Positions 18,181 to 26,787 of a stretch of DNA of 64,000 nt are shown piece after piece. This DNA is from Spirochaetia bacterium UBA5763 (lineage in GTDB: Bacteria; Spirochaetota; UBA4802; UBA5550). Each line of letters begins with the position of its first letter. Position 1 is the first letter of the stretch. Under the pieces are notes generated by a model. That model worked only from the letters and a program-made list of their open reading frames with translations, did not search any database and was not told the origin of the DNA. A program made the position numbers and the translations under genes. The stretch is taken from contig DIEX01000019.1 of assembly GCA_002418835.1 (NCBI GenBank), forward strand, positions 248,001 to 312,000, read 5' to 3'.

Positions 18181-18921
18181 GTGAGTCCCATCAGACGAGA
18201 ACAGCAGAAGGTCTATCCCGCGAAGAGAATAGTGGATATACATTCTCAGCCTGATGATACCTCATGCGGGCCCACATGCCTTCATGCTGTTTATAATTTT
18301 TTTGATGACCAGGTATCTCTTGATGAAGTGATTGCTGGTGTAAAATCTCTGCAGGAGGGGGGGACTCTTGCAGTAAATCTTGGTATACATGCTTTAAAAC
18401 GGGGATATACAGCAAAGATTTATACTCTTAATCTGCATGTTTTTGATCCCACCTGGTTTGAATTGAGCCGTGAAAAAATGATAATGAAAATGACGAAAAG
18501 GGGGGAAGGGAAGGGTGATCCTAAACTCAGTTTCGCCATTGAAAGCTATGTCGAATTTCTTGAGTTGGGTGGTGAAATCAGTTTCAGAGATTTCTCCACC
18601 GGGCTTTTAAAGAAATATCTTTTCAGGAATGTGCCTGTTATATCCGGTTTAAGTTCTACTTTCCTTTATAGATCGAAAAGAGAGAATGGAATTTTAAACA
18701 AGGAGGATGATATCCTTGGTGACCCTTCCGGCCATTTCGTTGTGCTTGTCAGATATGACAGGCTTAAAAAGCGGGTTCTGCTTGCTGATCCTTTCAAGAA
18801 AAATCCCATCGCTGGTGAACAGTACTATTATGTCAGCGCCAACAGGCTGATTAACTCAATACTTCTGGGTATTGTGACTTATGATGCGAACCTGCTGATC
18901 GTTGAACCCCGCACAGGTTAA
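18181..18921 (+). CDS. C39-like (papain-fold) cysteine peptidase
   Basis: 246 residues, GTG start with GGGGGAG a few bases upstream. Catalytic Cys29 in DDTSCGPTCL, His185 in GHFVVLVRYD and Asp203 in LLADP form a bacteriocin-leader-peptidase-type triad. There is no signal peptide or transporter domain, so it acts in the cytoplasm. In many genomes a C39-like peptidase domain, sometimes fused to a GNAT domain, neighbours a RimK-like ATP-grasp with an RLAN domain, exactly as here. The gene contains a G7 run (18357-18363). It ends 12 bases before the ATP-grasp gene. Confidence 0.85.
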   Translation: MSPIRREQQKVYPAKRIVDIHSQPDDTSCGPTCLHAVYNFFDDQVSLDEVIAGVKSLQEGGTLAVNLGIHALKRGYTAKIYTLNLHVFDPTWFELSREKMIMKMTKRGEGKGDPKLSFAIESYVEFLELGGEISFRDFSTGLLKKYLFRNVPVISGLSSTFLYRSKRENGILNKEDDILGDPSGHFVVLVRYDRLKKRVLLADPFKKNPIAGEQYYYVSANRLINSILLGIVTYDANLLIVEPRTG

Positions 18922-18933
18922 GGACGGTTTCTG

Positions 18934-20406
18934 GTGTCGAATTATATCGTTGTAAACAATGTTAAAAAATGGCAGTTCAACATCCCGGGTGTTGAGGTAA
19001 TCTCTGCGAGGGATTATCTTCTTAAAAATGATTATATCCGCAAGCGGGGGGTCAGAATTTTTAATTTATGCAAGACCTACAAGTACCAGTCAATCGGGTA
19101 TTATGTATCTCTCATCGCGCTTGCAAGAGGGCATAAAACATTCCCGGATATCAATACAATTCAGGATCTTAAGGCGCCTCATGTAGTAAGGGTTATTGCG
19201 GAAGATATAGAAATTACAATTCAGCGCAGCCTGTCACATATTCAGTCAGATTCTTTTGTGTTAAGCATTTATTTCGGGAAGAATATCTCAAAAAAATATG
19301 ACTGGCTCAGCTCACAGATATACAGGCTTTTCCAGGCGCCGCTTCTACGTGTCTATTTCACAAACAAAGTTGATAAATGGAAAATTCAGAATATTCAGCT
19401 CCTTTCCACAAAGGAGATCCCGGAAGAACATCATGATTATGTTATTAAGTTTGCCACGGATTACTTTTCGAGGAAGATTCAGGGACTTAAAAGAAAGCCT
19501 CCTGCTCCCTACGATCTCGCTATACTGCTTAATAATTCAGAACAGACCCCACCCTCAGACAGGAAAGCCATTGAGAGGTTTATTCGCGCAGGAGAGAAAA
19601 CCGGATTTAATATAGAACTTATTGATAAAGACGATATGCACCGGCTCCCGGAGTTTGATGCCCTGTTTATCCGGGAAACCACTTCAGTCAATCACCACAC
19701 GTACAGGTTTGCGCAGAGAGCATCCGCGGAGGGGCTTGTTGTTATAGATGATCCTGAATCGATTATTAAATGCACAAACAAAGTTTATCTGGCCGAACTT
19801 CTAAAGCACTACAGGATACCGGCTCCAGGAACTGTTGTAGTAAGCAGGGAAACTGCTGAATCAAGTCTCGGTGGAATGGTATTCCCTATTATACTGAAGA
19901 AGCCGGACAGCTCATATTCCCAGGGTGTAATAAAGGTGGATAATATCAGGGATTATCACGAGGTAATCTATTCACTCCTCGATAAGTCCGAGCTGGTTAT
20001 CATTCAGGAATTTATTCCCACTGATTATGACTGGAGGATCGGCATTCTTGATGGAAAGCCATTGTATGCCTGCAGATATTTCATGGCTGAAAATCACTGG
20101 CAGGTTATTAACTGGAATGAAAAGAAGAAGTCTCCTAAGCATATGGGGGATAGTGAGACACTGAATATTGAGGATGTGCCTGTTAATGTAATTAATACCG
20201 CGGTTAAAGCTTCTAAGCATATAGGTAACGGACTTTATGGAGTTGATCTAAAAGTCCTTGGAAAGAAATGTTTTGTCATTGAAGTGAACGATAATCCAAG
20301 TATAGACAGCGGGCTTGAGGATGCTGTGCTTAAAGATAAATTATATTGCAATATTATGAATGTTTTTTTTGAGAGAGTGAAGCGCATTAAGGAGAACCAC
20401 CATTAG
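18934..20406 (+). CDS. RimK-family ATP-grasp ligase with N-terminal RLAN-type domain
   Basis: 490 residues, GTG start. Residues 1-190 fit the RimK-like ATP-grasp N-terminal (RLAN) domain (YYVSLIALARGHKTFPDINTI, LSIYFGKNISKKYDWLSSQI). Residues about 205-485 form the pre-ATP-grasp and ATP-grasp domains (LFIRETTSVNHHTYRFA, IILKKPDSSYSQGV, IIQEFIPTDYDWRIGI, VIEVNDNPSID with metal ligands). Such enzymes join an amino acid to a carboxylate or peptide C-terminus through an acyl phosphate. The substrate is unknown. The last codons lie within a 20-bp perfect hairpin. Confidence 0.87.
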   Translation: MSNYIVVNNVKKWQFNIPGVEVISARDYLLKNDYIRKRGVRIFNLCKTYKYQSIGYYVSLIALARGHKTFPDINTIQDLKAPHVVRVIAEDIEITIQRSLSHIQSDSFVLSIYFGKNISKKYDWLSSQIYRLFQAPLLRVYFTNKVDKWKIQNIQLLSTKEIPEEHHDYVIKFATDYFSRKIQGLKRKPPAPYDLAILLNNSEQTPPSDRKAIERFIRAGEKTGFNIELIDKDDMHRLPEFDALFIRETTSVNHHTYRFAQRASAEGLVVIDDPESIIKCTNKVYLAELLKHYRIPAPGTVVVSRETAESSLGGMVFPIILKKPDSSYSQGVIKVDNIRDYHEVIYSLLDKSELVIIQEFIPTDYDWRIGILDGKPLYACRYFMAENHWQVINWNEKKKSPKHMGDSETLNIEDVPVNVINTAVKASKHIGNGLYGVDLKVLGKKCFVIEVNDNPSIDSGLEDAVLKDKLYCNIMNVFFERVKRIKENHH

Positions 20407-20429
20407 ATAGTGGTTCTCCTTAATGCGCT
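20381..20429 (+). terminator. 20-bp perfect hairpin at the end of the ATP-grasp gene
   Basis: AGCGCATTAAGGAGAACCAC pairs perfectly with the following arm across a 9-base loop that contains the TAG stop; TTTATTTTA follows. It terminates the plus-strand cluster and separates it from the convergent CAP-protein gene. No T run exists for the minus strand. Confidence 0.8.
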
Positions 20430-20430
20430 T

Positions 20431-21147
20431 TTATTTTACTTCGGGGAGAGTGTCTGTTCTGTCGCCGGCTATTACAGGTTTAAACCACTGGAAGTTCTGA
20501 GTAGCTCTGCATTTGAAGATATTATAGAAACTCCTGTCACGATAGAAATAAACTCCGCACCCCATCTGTAACGCGGATTTAGAGAGAATATTGCCCCTGT
20601 GTCCGGAAGAGTTCATCCATTGAGCAAGAAGGGATTCCGCGAGAGATATATATGTATGGTTCTCTATGAGCGGTCCGTTAGCACTGTAGCTGAATTCCCC
20701 TTTCTCAACATTTTTCGGATATATTGGAGAGCCGGGCCTGTAATTAATTCCGAAGCTCTCTGCAATATTTTCCGCAAGTGCAGGGTTTGTAATGCCGGCA
20801 AGTTTCCCCCGTGACGAAGGATCTCTTCTGCTGCTATCCCTGCTGTTTGTGTGTGAAAAGAAATTTTTTTCAACCATAAGTCTGGAGTGGTGCCATGCGG
20901 CAATCTCAAGCTCCTGTGAATATTCGAGGGGATTTAATCCGTTTTTTACACGTACTTCATTTGTCATGAAAAAAATCGCAGCATTTGCCAGGGGATAATC
21001 AATGGCGTCGGGATCGATCTTCTGATTAAACCGGGGATTTGTTCTGAAGTTTTTGTAATCGGTTGCAGAGTAGTCTGAATAGTTCCATCCTGCATAGAGT
21101 GTACCTGTTAATAAAAGCACCAGTAATGCAATTACGACCTGTTTCAT
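20431..21147 (-). CDS. Secreted CAP-domain (SCP/PR1-like) protein
   Basis: 238 residues from this ATG, chosen because GGGGGA lies just upstream and the protein then begins with a clean signal peptide (KQVVIALLVLLLTGTLYA, cleavage near 20). CAP motifs: FFMTNEVRVKNGLNPLEYSQELEIAAWHHS with a metal-binding His, NFFSHT, ENIAES and a C-terminal SSGHRGNILS. Bacterial CAP proteins are extracytoplasmic with poorly known ligands. It is followed by no clear co-operonic gene. Confidence 0.85.
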   Translation of the reverse strand: MKQVVIALLVLLLTGTLYAGWNYSDYSATDYKNFRTNPRFNQKIDPDAIDYPLANAAIFFMTNEVRVKNGLNPLEYSQELEIAAWHHSRLMVEKNFFSHTNSRDSSRRDPSSRGKLAGITNPALAENIAESFGINYRPGSPIYPKNVEKGEFSYSANGPLIENHTYISLAESLLAQWMNSSGHRGNILSKSALQMGCGVYFYRDRSFYNIFKCRATQNFQWFKPVIAGDRTDTLPEVK

Positions 21148-21198
21148 AAATATCCCCCTGATTTGCTTTAAAATAATCAGATTTGTGATTTGCGGCAA

Positions 21199-21900
21199 TC
21201 ACTTTAACATATATTTTTTTCTCTGCTTGTCATCCAGTTTTTCGATTGCATAGCGCAGCATTGTGCGCGGCATTGATTTGCTGTGTTTGTCGAGAAAATC
21301 TGTCAGAACGTTTAAATCTTTTTTACCGGCTTCGCGCAGCATCCATCCAGTTGCCTTATGAATCAGGTCGTGTTTATGATCCATAAGTTTTTCGCAAAGT
21401 GATAGTGTGTCATTGAAATCCATGTTTTTTATAAAATGATGCGTACTGATAACAGCTATTCTCTGTTCCCAGATAGAAGTGCTCTCCGCCAGTTTATAGA
21501 GAATAGCTCTGTCTTTATCCATGAGATAATGGCCAAGAATTTTGTCTGCGGTGAGATCAACAAGATCCCAGTTATTTATCATCTCTGTATTCGCAAGATA
21601 AAAGCCGGCAATATTTTTCCGGACATCATCATCCCCCTTTGAGTATTGCTGTACTAAAATCAGGAGAGCAGTGAGCCTGCACTCATGCACAGGCTCAGAA
21701 AGGAGTTTTCTTATGTCATCGAGAGTCGCATCTGAGTATTTTTTAGCAATTTCTCTCTGAGCAGGAACAGTAATCCCCCAGAAGATGTCACCCTCGCCGT
21801 ATTCACCTTTGCCGGTTTTAAAGAACCTCGCCAGAAGAACAGCCTTTTCAGGATTGGCGGCTTTTTTGAGATCGGATTTTATCTGTCTATATCCCGGCAT
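21199..21900 (-). CDS. DNA alkylation repair enzyme, AlkD family
   Basis: 233 residues of HEAT-like helical repeats. AlkD-type glycosylases remove N3- and N7-alkylated bases without base flipping. Family patterns: FFKTGKGEYGEGDIFWGITVPAQREIAKKY at the N-terminus, NWDLVDLTADKILG, IWEQRIAVISTHHFI and HKATGWMLREAGKKD, which carry the tryptophan and acidic/arginine active-site positions. It lies four bases downstream of the nitronate monooxygenase gene, so they share an operon. Confidence 0.9.
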   Translation of the reverse strand: MPGYRQIKSDLKKAANPEKAVLLARFFKTGKGEYGEGDIFWGITVPAQREIAKKYSDATLDDIRKLLSEPVHECRLTALLILVQQYSKGDDDVRKNIAGFYLANTEMINNWDLVDLTADKILGHYLMDKDRAILYKLAESTSIWEQRIAVISTHHFIKNMDFNDTLSLCEKLMDHKHDLIHKATGWMLREAGKKDLNVLTDFLDKHSKSMPRTMLRYAIEKLDDKQRKKYMLK

Positions 21901-21904
21901 TGAT

Positions 21905-22798
21905 CTACTTTACCATTTCATCAATAATTTCTTTGACGGTTTTTACGTCTCTTATAAGTGCGCTGACTTCACCTGCACCTGCAGGGACGAGATCAAATTC
22001 AGCAGAATTCCATGCTTTTGATGCATTCGCCAGCTTGAATTCTTTCTTCATGTCAAAGCCTGGTGATTGAATTTTTGTGCGAAGTTCAGGTGTAATGATT
22101 GCTCTCATCATCATGTTGTCAACAGGGAGAAGTTCAGTCCCACCATCAGTGCAATTTACAATCTGCTCTTTCCATCTGGTGTGTATCGGGCTCTCTGTGG
22201 TCGCCATGAACCTCGTACCAATCTGTACACCCTGTGCTCCAAGGGCAAAGGCAGCTTTGTATCCCCGTGAGTCCGCTATGCCTCCAGCTGCGACAACAGG
22301 TATATTCACATGATCAGCTATTAACGGTACAAGCACCATTGTTGATGACTCCGGCCCTGTTGACCGGAGACCGCCCGCTTCTGCTCCTGCTGCCACGATT
22401 CCGTCAGCGCCGGCCTGCTCAGCGCTTATAGCGTGTTTAACAGAGAGAAGTACATGGAGGCCTTTTATTCCGAATTCGTGCAGCAGCGGATATATTTTTC
22501 CCGGGAAGCCCACTGATGTTGTCACTGTCTTAATGCCGGCATCAGCAAGGAGCGGGATGATCTTTTCATTAAGCGGATTGATGATCATAATGTTCGCACC
22601 GAATGGTTTGTCTGTTTTTTTCTTAACTTCTGCAAGTAGTCTTTTCACTTCTTCAATGTCATTCATGAATCCAAGTGCCAGCATACCGTACCCGTCGGCT
22701 TCACTTATCGCTGCAACAAGTTCCGGACTGTTAATTGAACCTATGGGTCCCTGGATTATCGGATACTTGCTTCCTAACATATCAAGCAGTTGTGACAT
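21905..22798 (-). CDS. Nitronate monooxygenase / FabK-like FMN TIM-barrel enzyme
   Basis: 297 residues. FMN-binding barrel with PIIQGPIGSINSPEL at the N-terminus, GAEAGGLRS, VPVVAAGGIADSRG and GAQGVQIGTRFMAT. The family covers nitronate monooxygenases and FabK enoyl-ACP reductases; with no fatty-acid genes nearby the nitronate monooxygenase reading is preferred. GGGGAGA lies just before the ATG. It is the first gene of the NMO-alkD operon. Confidence 0.87.
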   Translation of the reverse strand: MSQLLDMLGSKYPIIQGPIGSINSPELVAAISEADGYGMLALGFMNDIEEVKRLLAEVKKKTDKPFGANIMIINPLNEKIIPLLADAGIKTVTTSVGFPGKIYPLLHEFGIKGLHVLLSVKHAISAEQAGADGIVAAGAEAGGLRSTGPESSTMVLVPLIADHVNIPVVAAGGIADSRGYKAAFALGAQGVQIGTRFMATTESPIHTRWKEQIVNCTDGGTELLPVDNMMMRAIITPELRTKIQSPGFDMKKEFKLANASKAWNSAEFDLVPAGAGEVSALIRDVKTVKEIIDEMVK

Positions 22799-22962
22799 AT
22801 ATTTCTCCCCTGTGTATATATTTTTTATTAAAGGATAGTTATCCTCATGTCAGTTGCTTTTTCCAAAAAAACAGAAGGGATAACAAAAATCAAGTTTTAA
22901 TTGTTGACTCTTGATTAATGCTCTGTTAATGTATATTTACCACTTAACAGCGTACAACTGAT

Positions 22963-23139
22963 ATGCTCATCGAAAAAAACCGTATAAAAAATATTTGTGA
23001 TTATATTGATTATACTGTCAGGGAAGACAGCACAGTGTTTTCTATTCAGATCAAAGCGTTAAAAAAAGATATTGAAAGATCACTCCGCAAAAATAATATC
23101 ATGTCTCCGGAGATAGAGTTTCTAATAAAAAGATTATGA
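22963..23139 (+). CDS. Small basic helical protein, 58 residues
   Basis: ATG to TGA, ending in an ATGA overlap with the next small gene. The product is lysine-rich and predicted helical (IQIKALKKDIERSLRKNN); no family is recognised. A TTGACT box at 22904-22909 with TAATGT 17 bases later is a plausible but weak promoter. Support comes from the coupled overlap and its place in a run of three same-strand micro-genes. Confidence 0.45.
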   Translation: MLIEKNRIKNICDYIDYTVREDSTVFSIQIKALKKDIERSLRKNNIMSPEIEFLIKRL

Positions 23140-23336
23140 ATATCCTGATCCTCCGTATAATTAAAATCGCTGTTTTTATTGTTTCTTTTCTGGTGGCGTC
23201 GAGGATCGCACTCGCTCTGTTGAAAAAAAGAAATCCCCGAGCAGTTGTCTCTGATCCTGAAATCATAGTGATCTCAGTAATCTCCGCTGCCGTAATAACC
23301 ACATGTGCGTCTTTAATTCTCAAAGCTTTTATTTGA
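23136..23336 (+). CDS. Small two-helix membrane protein, 66 residues
   Basis: Two hydrophobic segments (about 3-30 and 44-65) flank a short basic loop (KKRNPR). The start overlaps the preceding stop as ATGA. No family recognised. The predicted hairpin topology resembles many small membrane regulators or toxins, but nothing in the sequence proves either. Confidence 0.5.
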   Translation: MNILILRIIKIAVFIVSFLVASRIALALLKKRNPRAVVSDPEIIVISVISAAVITTCASLILKAFI

Positions 23337-23389
23337 CCTTCAGTAACAGTCGTTGTATATTGTGTTCATATTAAATAGAGGTGAAGTAA

Positions 23390-23554
23390 ATGGATGTTCA
23401 GAACATAACAGGGAGTGATGTAGTTGTAAGGGAATTTTCACCGCAATATACACAAAAAAGCGAGCAGGCTCCTGAACATAAAAATGAAACATATACTTCA
23501 CGGGAGAGGCCCGTTGAAGAAGGGAAAGGCGGAACAATAGACAGGCTCGCTTAA
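23390..23554 (+). CDS. Small disordered protein, 54 residues
   Basis: GAGGTGAA lies 4-5 bases before the ATG, a good ribosome binding site. The product is hydrophilic and probably disordered (SEQAPEHKNETYTSRERP) and ends in GGTIDRLA. No family recognised. It lies downstream of the two coupled micro-genes and just before the terminator of the convergent acyl-CoA synthetase. Confidence 0.5.
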   Translation: MDVQNITGSDVVVREFSPQYTQKSEQAPEHKNETYTSRERPVEEGKGGTIDRLA

Positions 23555-23566
23555 AATCGCGGCTTT

Positions 23567-23606
23567 TTTAAAAAATGTGAGAGCCGCAGATCCCGCCGCT
23601 CTCACA
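23567..23606 (-). terminator. Terminator of the acyl-CoA synthetase gene
   Basis: Stem TGTGAGAGC / GCTCTCACA, followed on the minus strand by TTTTTTAAAAAA. It lies 20 bases after the minus-strand stop. Confidence 0.75.
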
Positions 23607-23625
23607 AGTGAGGAAGTAATCTGTA

Positions 23626-25452
23626 CTATTCTTCGATGTACATTGAATTTATAACGTTAGTATATTTCTGATTTATGATTTTTCTTCTCAGTTTTGATGT
23701 AGGAGTAAGCTCGCCGGATTCCTGAGTAAGTTCATTAGCCAGCAATGTGAAACTCTTAATCTTCTCAACCTGTCCCAGATCCTTTGTTGCTCCATTGATT
23801 CTCTCTTCGTAGAATTTTATAATCTCAGGATTTCGTACAAGGTCTTCTTTATCTTTAAATGCAATTCCCTTATCAGCAGCGTACTGCATTAAAAGTTCGA
23901 ATGACGGGACAATGAGAGCTGATATATATTTTCTAGCGTCACCAATAGCAACTGCCTGATCAATATAAATATCATCTTTCAGAGAAGTTTCTATCAGAAG
24001 AGGAGAGATATTCTTGCCACCGGCTGTGATAATTAACTCTTTAATACGGTCAGTTATTTTTATATAGCCTTCAGGAGTTATTTCACCAACATCGCCTGAT
24101 TTGATCCATCCATCGGGAGTGAACATCGCTCTGGTTGCCTCCTCCTTCTTCCAGTAGCCTGCCATCTGCGCGGGGCTGGTCATCTGAAGCTCCCCCTCAT
24201 CAGATACCCGCACTTTCATCAGCGGAACAGGTTTTCCGCTTGTTCCGAAACCGATATCTTCAGGTGTGCAGACACAAACAACAAATATTTCTGTCATGCC
24301 ATAACCCAGACCCATATTGAGGCCGGCATTGTAGAAGAAGCGGTTGATCTCAGGATTAAAAGGAGCACCTCCCACATGGAAAAACATGCATCTCCCTCCC
24401 ACAACATTCTGAATTTTGGAGAGAACAAGTTTTTTCGCGACAGCATGCTTTATTTTAAGCCCCAGGGGGATATTCTTTTTATGATGGTAGAGCGGATAAT
24501 ACTGTGAACCCACGTTAAGTGCCCAGCCGAATAACTTCTGTTTAGCAGGAGGAGCGCTTTTCAGACCTTCGGTAATTGTCCCGTATATTTTCTCCCATAC
24601 GCGGGGTACGCTTGTCATGTAGTGAGGCCTTACCTCTTTTAGAAATTCCATGATCTGCTTCGTGTCGTGGCAGTAGTGGTTTTCTGCTCCACGGTCAAAC
24701 ATGAAATAGGTCCATGCCCTCTCAAATACGTGACTCAGCGGGAGAAAGCAGAAGCTCACATCATTCTCTCCAATTGCCATGGGGTAACCTGTGGCAAAAA
24801 GCATTGTAAGGAGATTTGTATGTGTCAGCATAACACCTTTGGGCTCCCCTGTTGTCCCTGATGTGTAAATCAATGTTGCGAGATCATCGCCTTTGGCGGA
24901 AGAGAGTCTCCGGTTAAGCTCTGCGTCTTTATCTGTTTTATGTCCTGATTCAATGAATGCATCAAAGTATAAACTTTCAGGGCCGCTGATATTGACCTTT
25001 CTGTCAAATGCAATTATTGTCCTGAGATACTTTGAGTTTTTTAGGATCTCCCTGCATGCGTCATACTGCCTCTGGTCAAAGATAAACATGATTCTTATCT
25101 CAGCGTCATTAACAATATATTCCGCCTCTTTTACCGAATTTGTTGCGTAAACCGGTACAGAAACACCACGTATGCTGAGAATTGCCGCATCAGCGATACT
25201 CCAGTTTGCCGTATTAGGTGAGAAGATCCCCACCATCTCATGCTCTTTAACTCCCCTTTCAAGCAGAGCCTTTGCTGCACCGTCAATTCTGTAACCGAAT
25301 TCTTTCCATGATGTTGATACCCATGAACCGGTTGTTTTATCTTTCATGGCTGTTTTATCGCCATACTTCCGGACTCTATTTCGGATCATTACTGCGATGT
25401 GAGGATTTTTCTTCAGGTATTCCTGATACTCTCTCTCGTAATTTGCCGACAT
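23626..25452 (-). CDS. Long-chain acyl-CoA synthetase (AMP-forming)
   Basis: 608 residues, ANL superfamily. Activates fatty acids to acyl-CoA through acyl-AMP. The P-loop YTSGTTGEPKGVMLTHTN is near residue 195; further motifs are GYGMTE, the hinge region GWIKSGDVGEITPEGYIKITDR and KELIITAGGKNISP with the catalytic-lysine domain downstream. The length and KELIITAGGKNISP fit the FAA1/FadD15-like long-chain branch. The gene is divergent from a membrane AraC regulator, with a 12-bp inverted repeat between them, which suggests that regulator controls it (inference). Confidence 0.93.
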   Translation of the reverse strand: MSANYEREYQEYLKKNPHIAVMIRNRVRKYGDKTAMKDKTTGSWVSTSWKEFGYRIDGAAKALLERGVKEHEMVGIFSPNTANWSIADAAILSIRGVSVPVYATNSVKEAEYIVNDAEIRIMFIFDQRQYDACREILKNSKYLRTIIAFDRKVNISGPESLYFDAFIESGHKTDKDAELNRRLSSAKGDDLATLIYTSGTTGEPKGVMLTHTNLLTMLFATGYPMAIGENDVSFCFLPLSHVFERAWTYFMFDRGAENHYCHDTKQIMEFLKEVRPHYMTSVPRVWEKIYGTITEGLKSAPPAKQKLFGWALNVGSQYYPLYHHKKNIPLGLKIKHAVAKKLVLSKIQNVVGGRCMFFHVGGAPFNPEINRFFYNAGLNMGLGYGMTEIFVVCVCTPEDIGFGTSGKPVPLMKVRVSDEGELQMTSPAQMAGYWKKEEATRAMFTPDGWIKSGDVGEITPEGYIKITDRIKELIITAGGKNISPLLIETSLKDDIYIDQAVAIGDARKYISALIVPSFELLMQYAADKGIAFKDKEDLVRNPEIIKFYEERINGATKDLGQVEKIKSFTLLANELTQESGELTPTSKLRRKIINQKYTNVINSMYIEE

Positions 25453-25522
25453 GATTGCCTCCAGGATGATTTATATATTTACCGGAATGTTTATCATATA
25501 AAATCTGTTCTGTCTACAGAGC

Positions 25523-25559
25523 TTATAAATCCGTTGTTTTATAATTGACGGATTTATAA
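25523..25559. promoter_or_regulatory. 12-bp inverted repeat in the acyl-CoA synthetase / AraC divergent promoter
   Basis: TTATAAATCCGT ... ACGGATTTATAA, perfect arms with a 13-base spacer. ATAAATCcGTTGTTTT is partly repeated directly at 25555-25571 (ATAAATCaGTTGTTTT). It is a good candidate operator for one or both genes. Confidence 0.6.
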
Positions 25560-25653
25560 ATCAGTTGTTTTTCATTATAGCAAATAACGTACTGATTATT
25601 AAATCGTAAACTGCTACAGTAATAATAAAAGAAAGCGGGAAGACAGGGTTATT

Positions 25654-26787
25654 ATGGGAGATGTAATCATAAACTTTTTCGTATTCAGTTCCTTCCTTAT
25701 CGCTCTGTTGATCTCCCTTGGCGAACTTGTTCAGAAGGAAAAGTCCTTTGTTGATTATATTTTTCTTTCATCTTTCCTGGGACTTGCCTGCTGGTACCTA
25801 CAGCTTTCTTTATTTGCCACAGGTGTTTTCCATGATAAAGCGCTGAATTATTATATTATTGCAGCATTATCACCTGTTGCATTCGCAGTGCCTCCGCTGA
25901 TGTCAAACCGCTATAGATGGATAATAACAGACAGGCATTCAATAAGGAAAAAATCTATCTTTGTTTTTATCCCGTCTCTTGTTTCTATTGCAATAGTCTC
26001 AGCTCCGGTTTTTTATGAAGTGCTCCGCTTTAGCGGAAGTTTTTATCTGAAAACATTCCTCTCCAGTCCTGAATTCATGTCGCTTCCTGTTTATTTCAGG
26101 ATTGTATACGCCCTGATCCCCCTTGAGAGTATCTATCTTATTGTGATGATGATACCTGTCCTGAGAGGCCTTTTCACTATGATTAAGGAGAGCAGGGGGA
26201 CTCAGAATGCTGATGTTTCGAAAATGGGTTATCTCTTCGCATCACTGATTACCCTGTCGAATATTTTTGCATTAGCAGGGTTACTCTTCTCAATGCCTTT
26301 TCTTAAATTCGCCATATTGTTCTCCACTGCTGCTATGACAGGAGTATATCTCATGACGCAGAGACACCCTGATTATAACAGGCTTCTGAAAAGTATAACC
26401 CGGAAACACCATTATGAGAGGTCTCAGATCCGTGGGCTTAATGTCTCTGCTGTAACAGAAAGGCTGTTCGAACTGATGGATGATGAAAAGATCTTTGCAG
26501 ATGAGGAGCTCACGCTCCATGCACTTGCTGATGAGCTTGGCATAACTCCTCATCAGTTATCCGAAATTCTGAACAGGGAAATTAAAAAGAATTTTAATTC
26601 TTTCGTAAATGAATACAGAGTGGAGGAGGCTAAAGAGCTTCTCATTGAACAGCCGGACAGATCAATTCTTTCAGTGGGGGTTGCAGTCGGGTTTAATTCC
26701 GCCACAACTTTCAATGCAGTCTTCGGGAAGGTGGCAGGAATGACTCCGGGGAAATATAGAAAAATCATGCTGAATAGAAAGAAGTGA
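25654..26787 (+). CDS. Membrane-anchored AraC-family transcriptional regulator
   Basis: 377 residues. The first 240 have about six or seven transmembrane helices (FFVFSSFLIALLISL through FAILFSTAAMTGVYLM); the last 110 are an AraC-type double helix-turn-helix (LTLHALADELGITPHQLSEILNRE, then ILSVGVAVGFNSATTFNAVFGKVAGMTPGKYRK). Such 7TM-AraC proteins are frequent in Leptospira and Bacteroidetes-like genomes and are thought to sense envelope signals. The target is probably the divergent acyl-CoA synthetase. Its stop directly abuts the stop of the convergent helicase gene. Confidence 0.88.
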   Translation: MGDVIINFFVFSSFLIALLISLGELVQKEKSFVDYIFLSSFLGLACWYLQLSLFATGVFHDKALNYYIIAALSPVAFAVPPLMSNRYRWIITDRHSIRKKSIFVFIPSLVSIAIVSAPVFYEVLRFSGSFYLKTFLSSPEFMSLPVYFRIVYALIPLESIYLIVMMIPVLRGLFTMIKESRGTQNADVSKMGYLFASLITLSNIFALAGLLFSMPFLKFAILFSTAAMTGVYLMTQRHPDYNRLLKSITRKHHYERSQIRGLNVSAVTERLFELMDDEKIFADEELTLHALADELGITPHQLSEILNREIKKNFNSFVNEYRVEEAKELLIEQPDRSILSVGVAVGFNSATTFNAVFGKVAGMTPGKYRKIMLNRKK

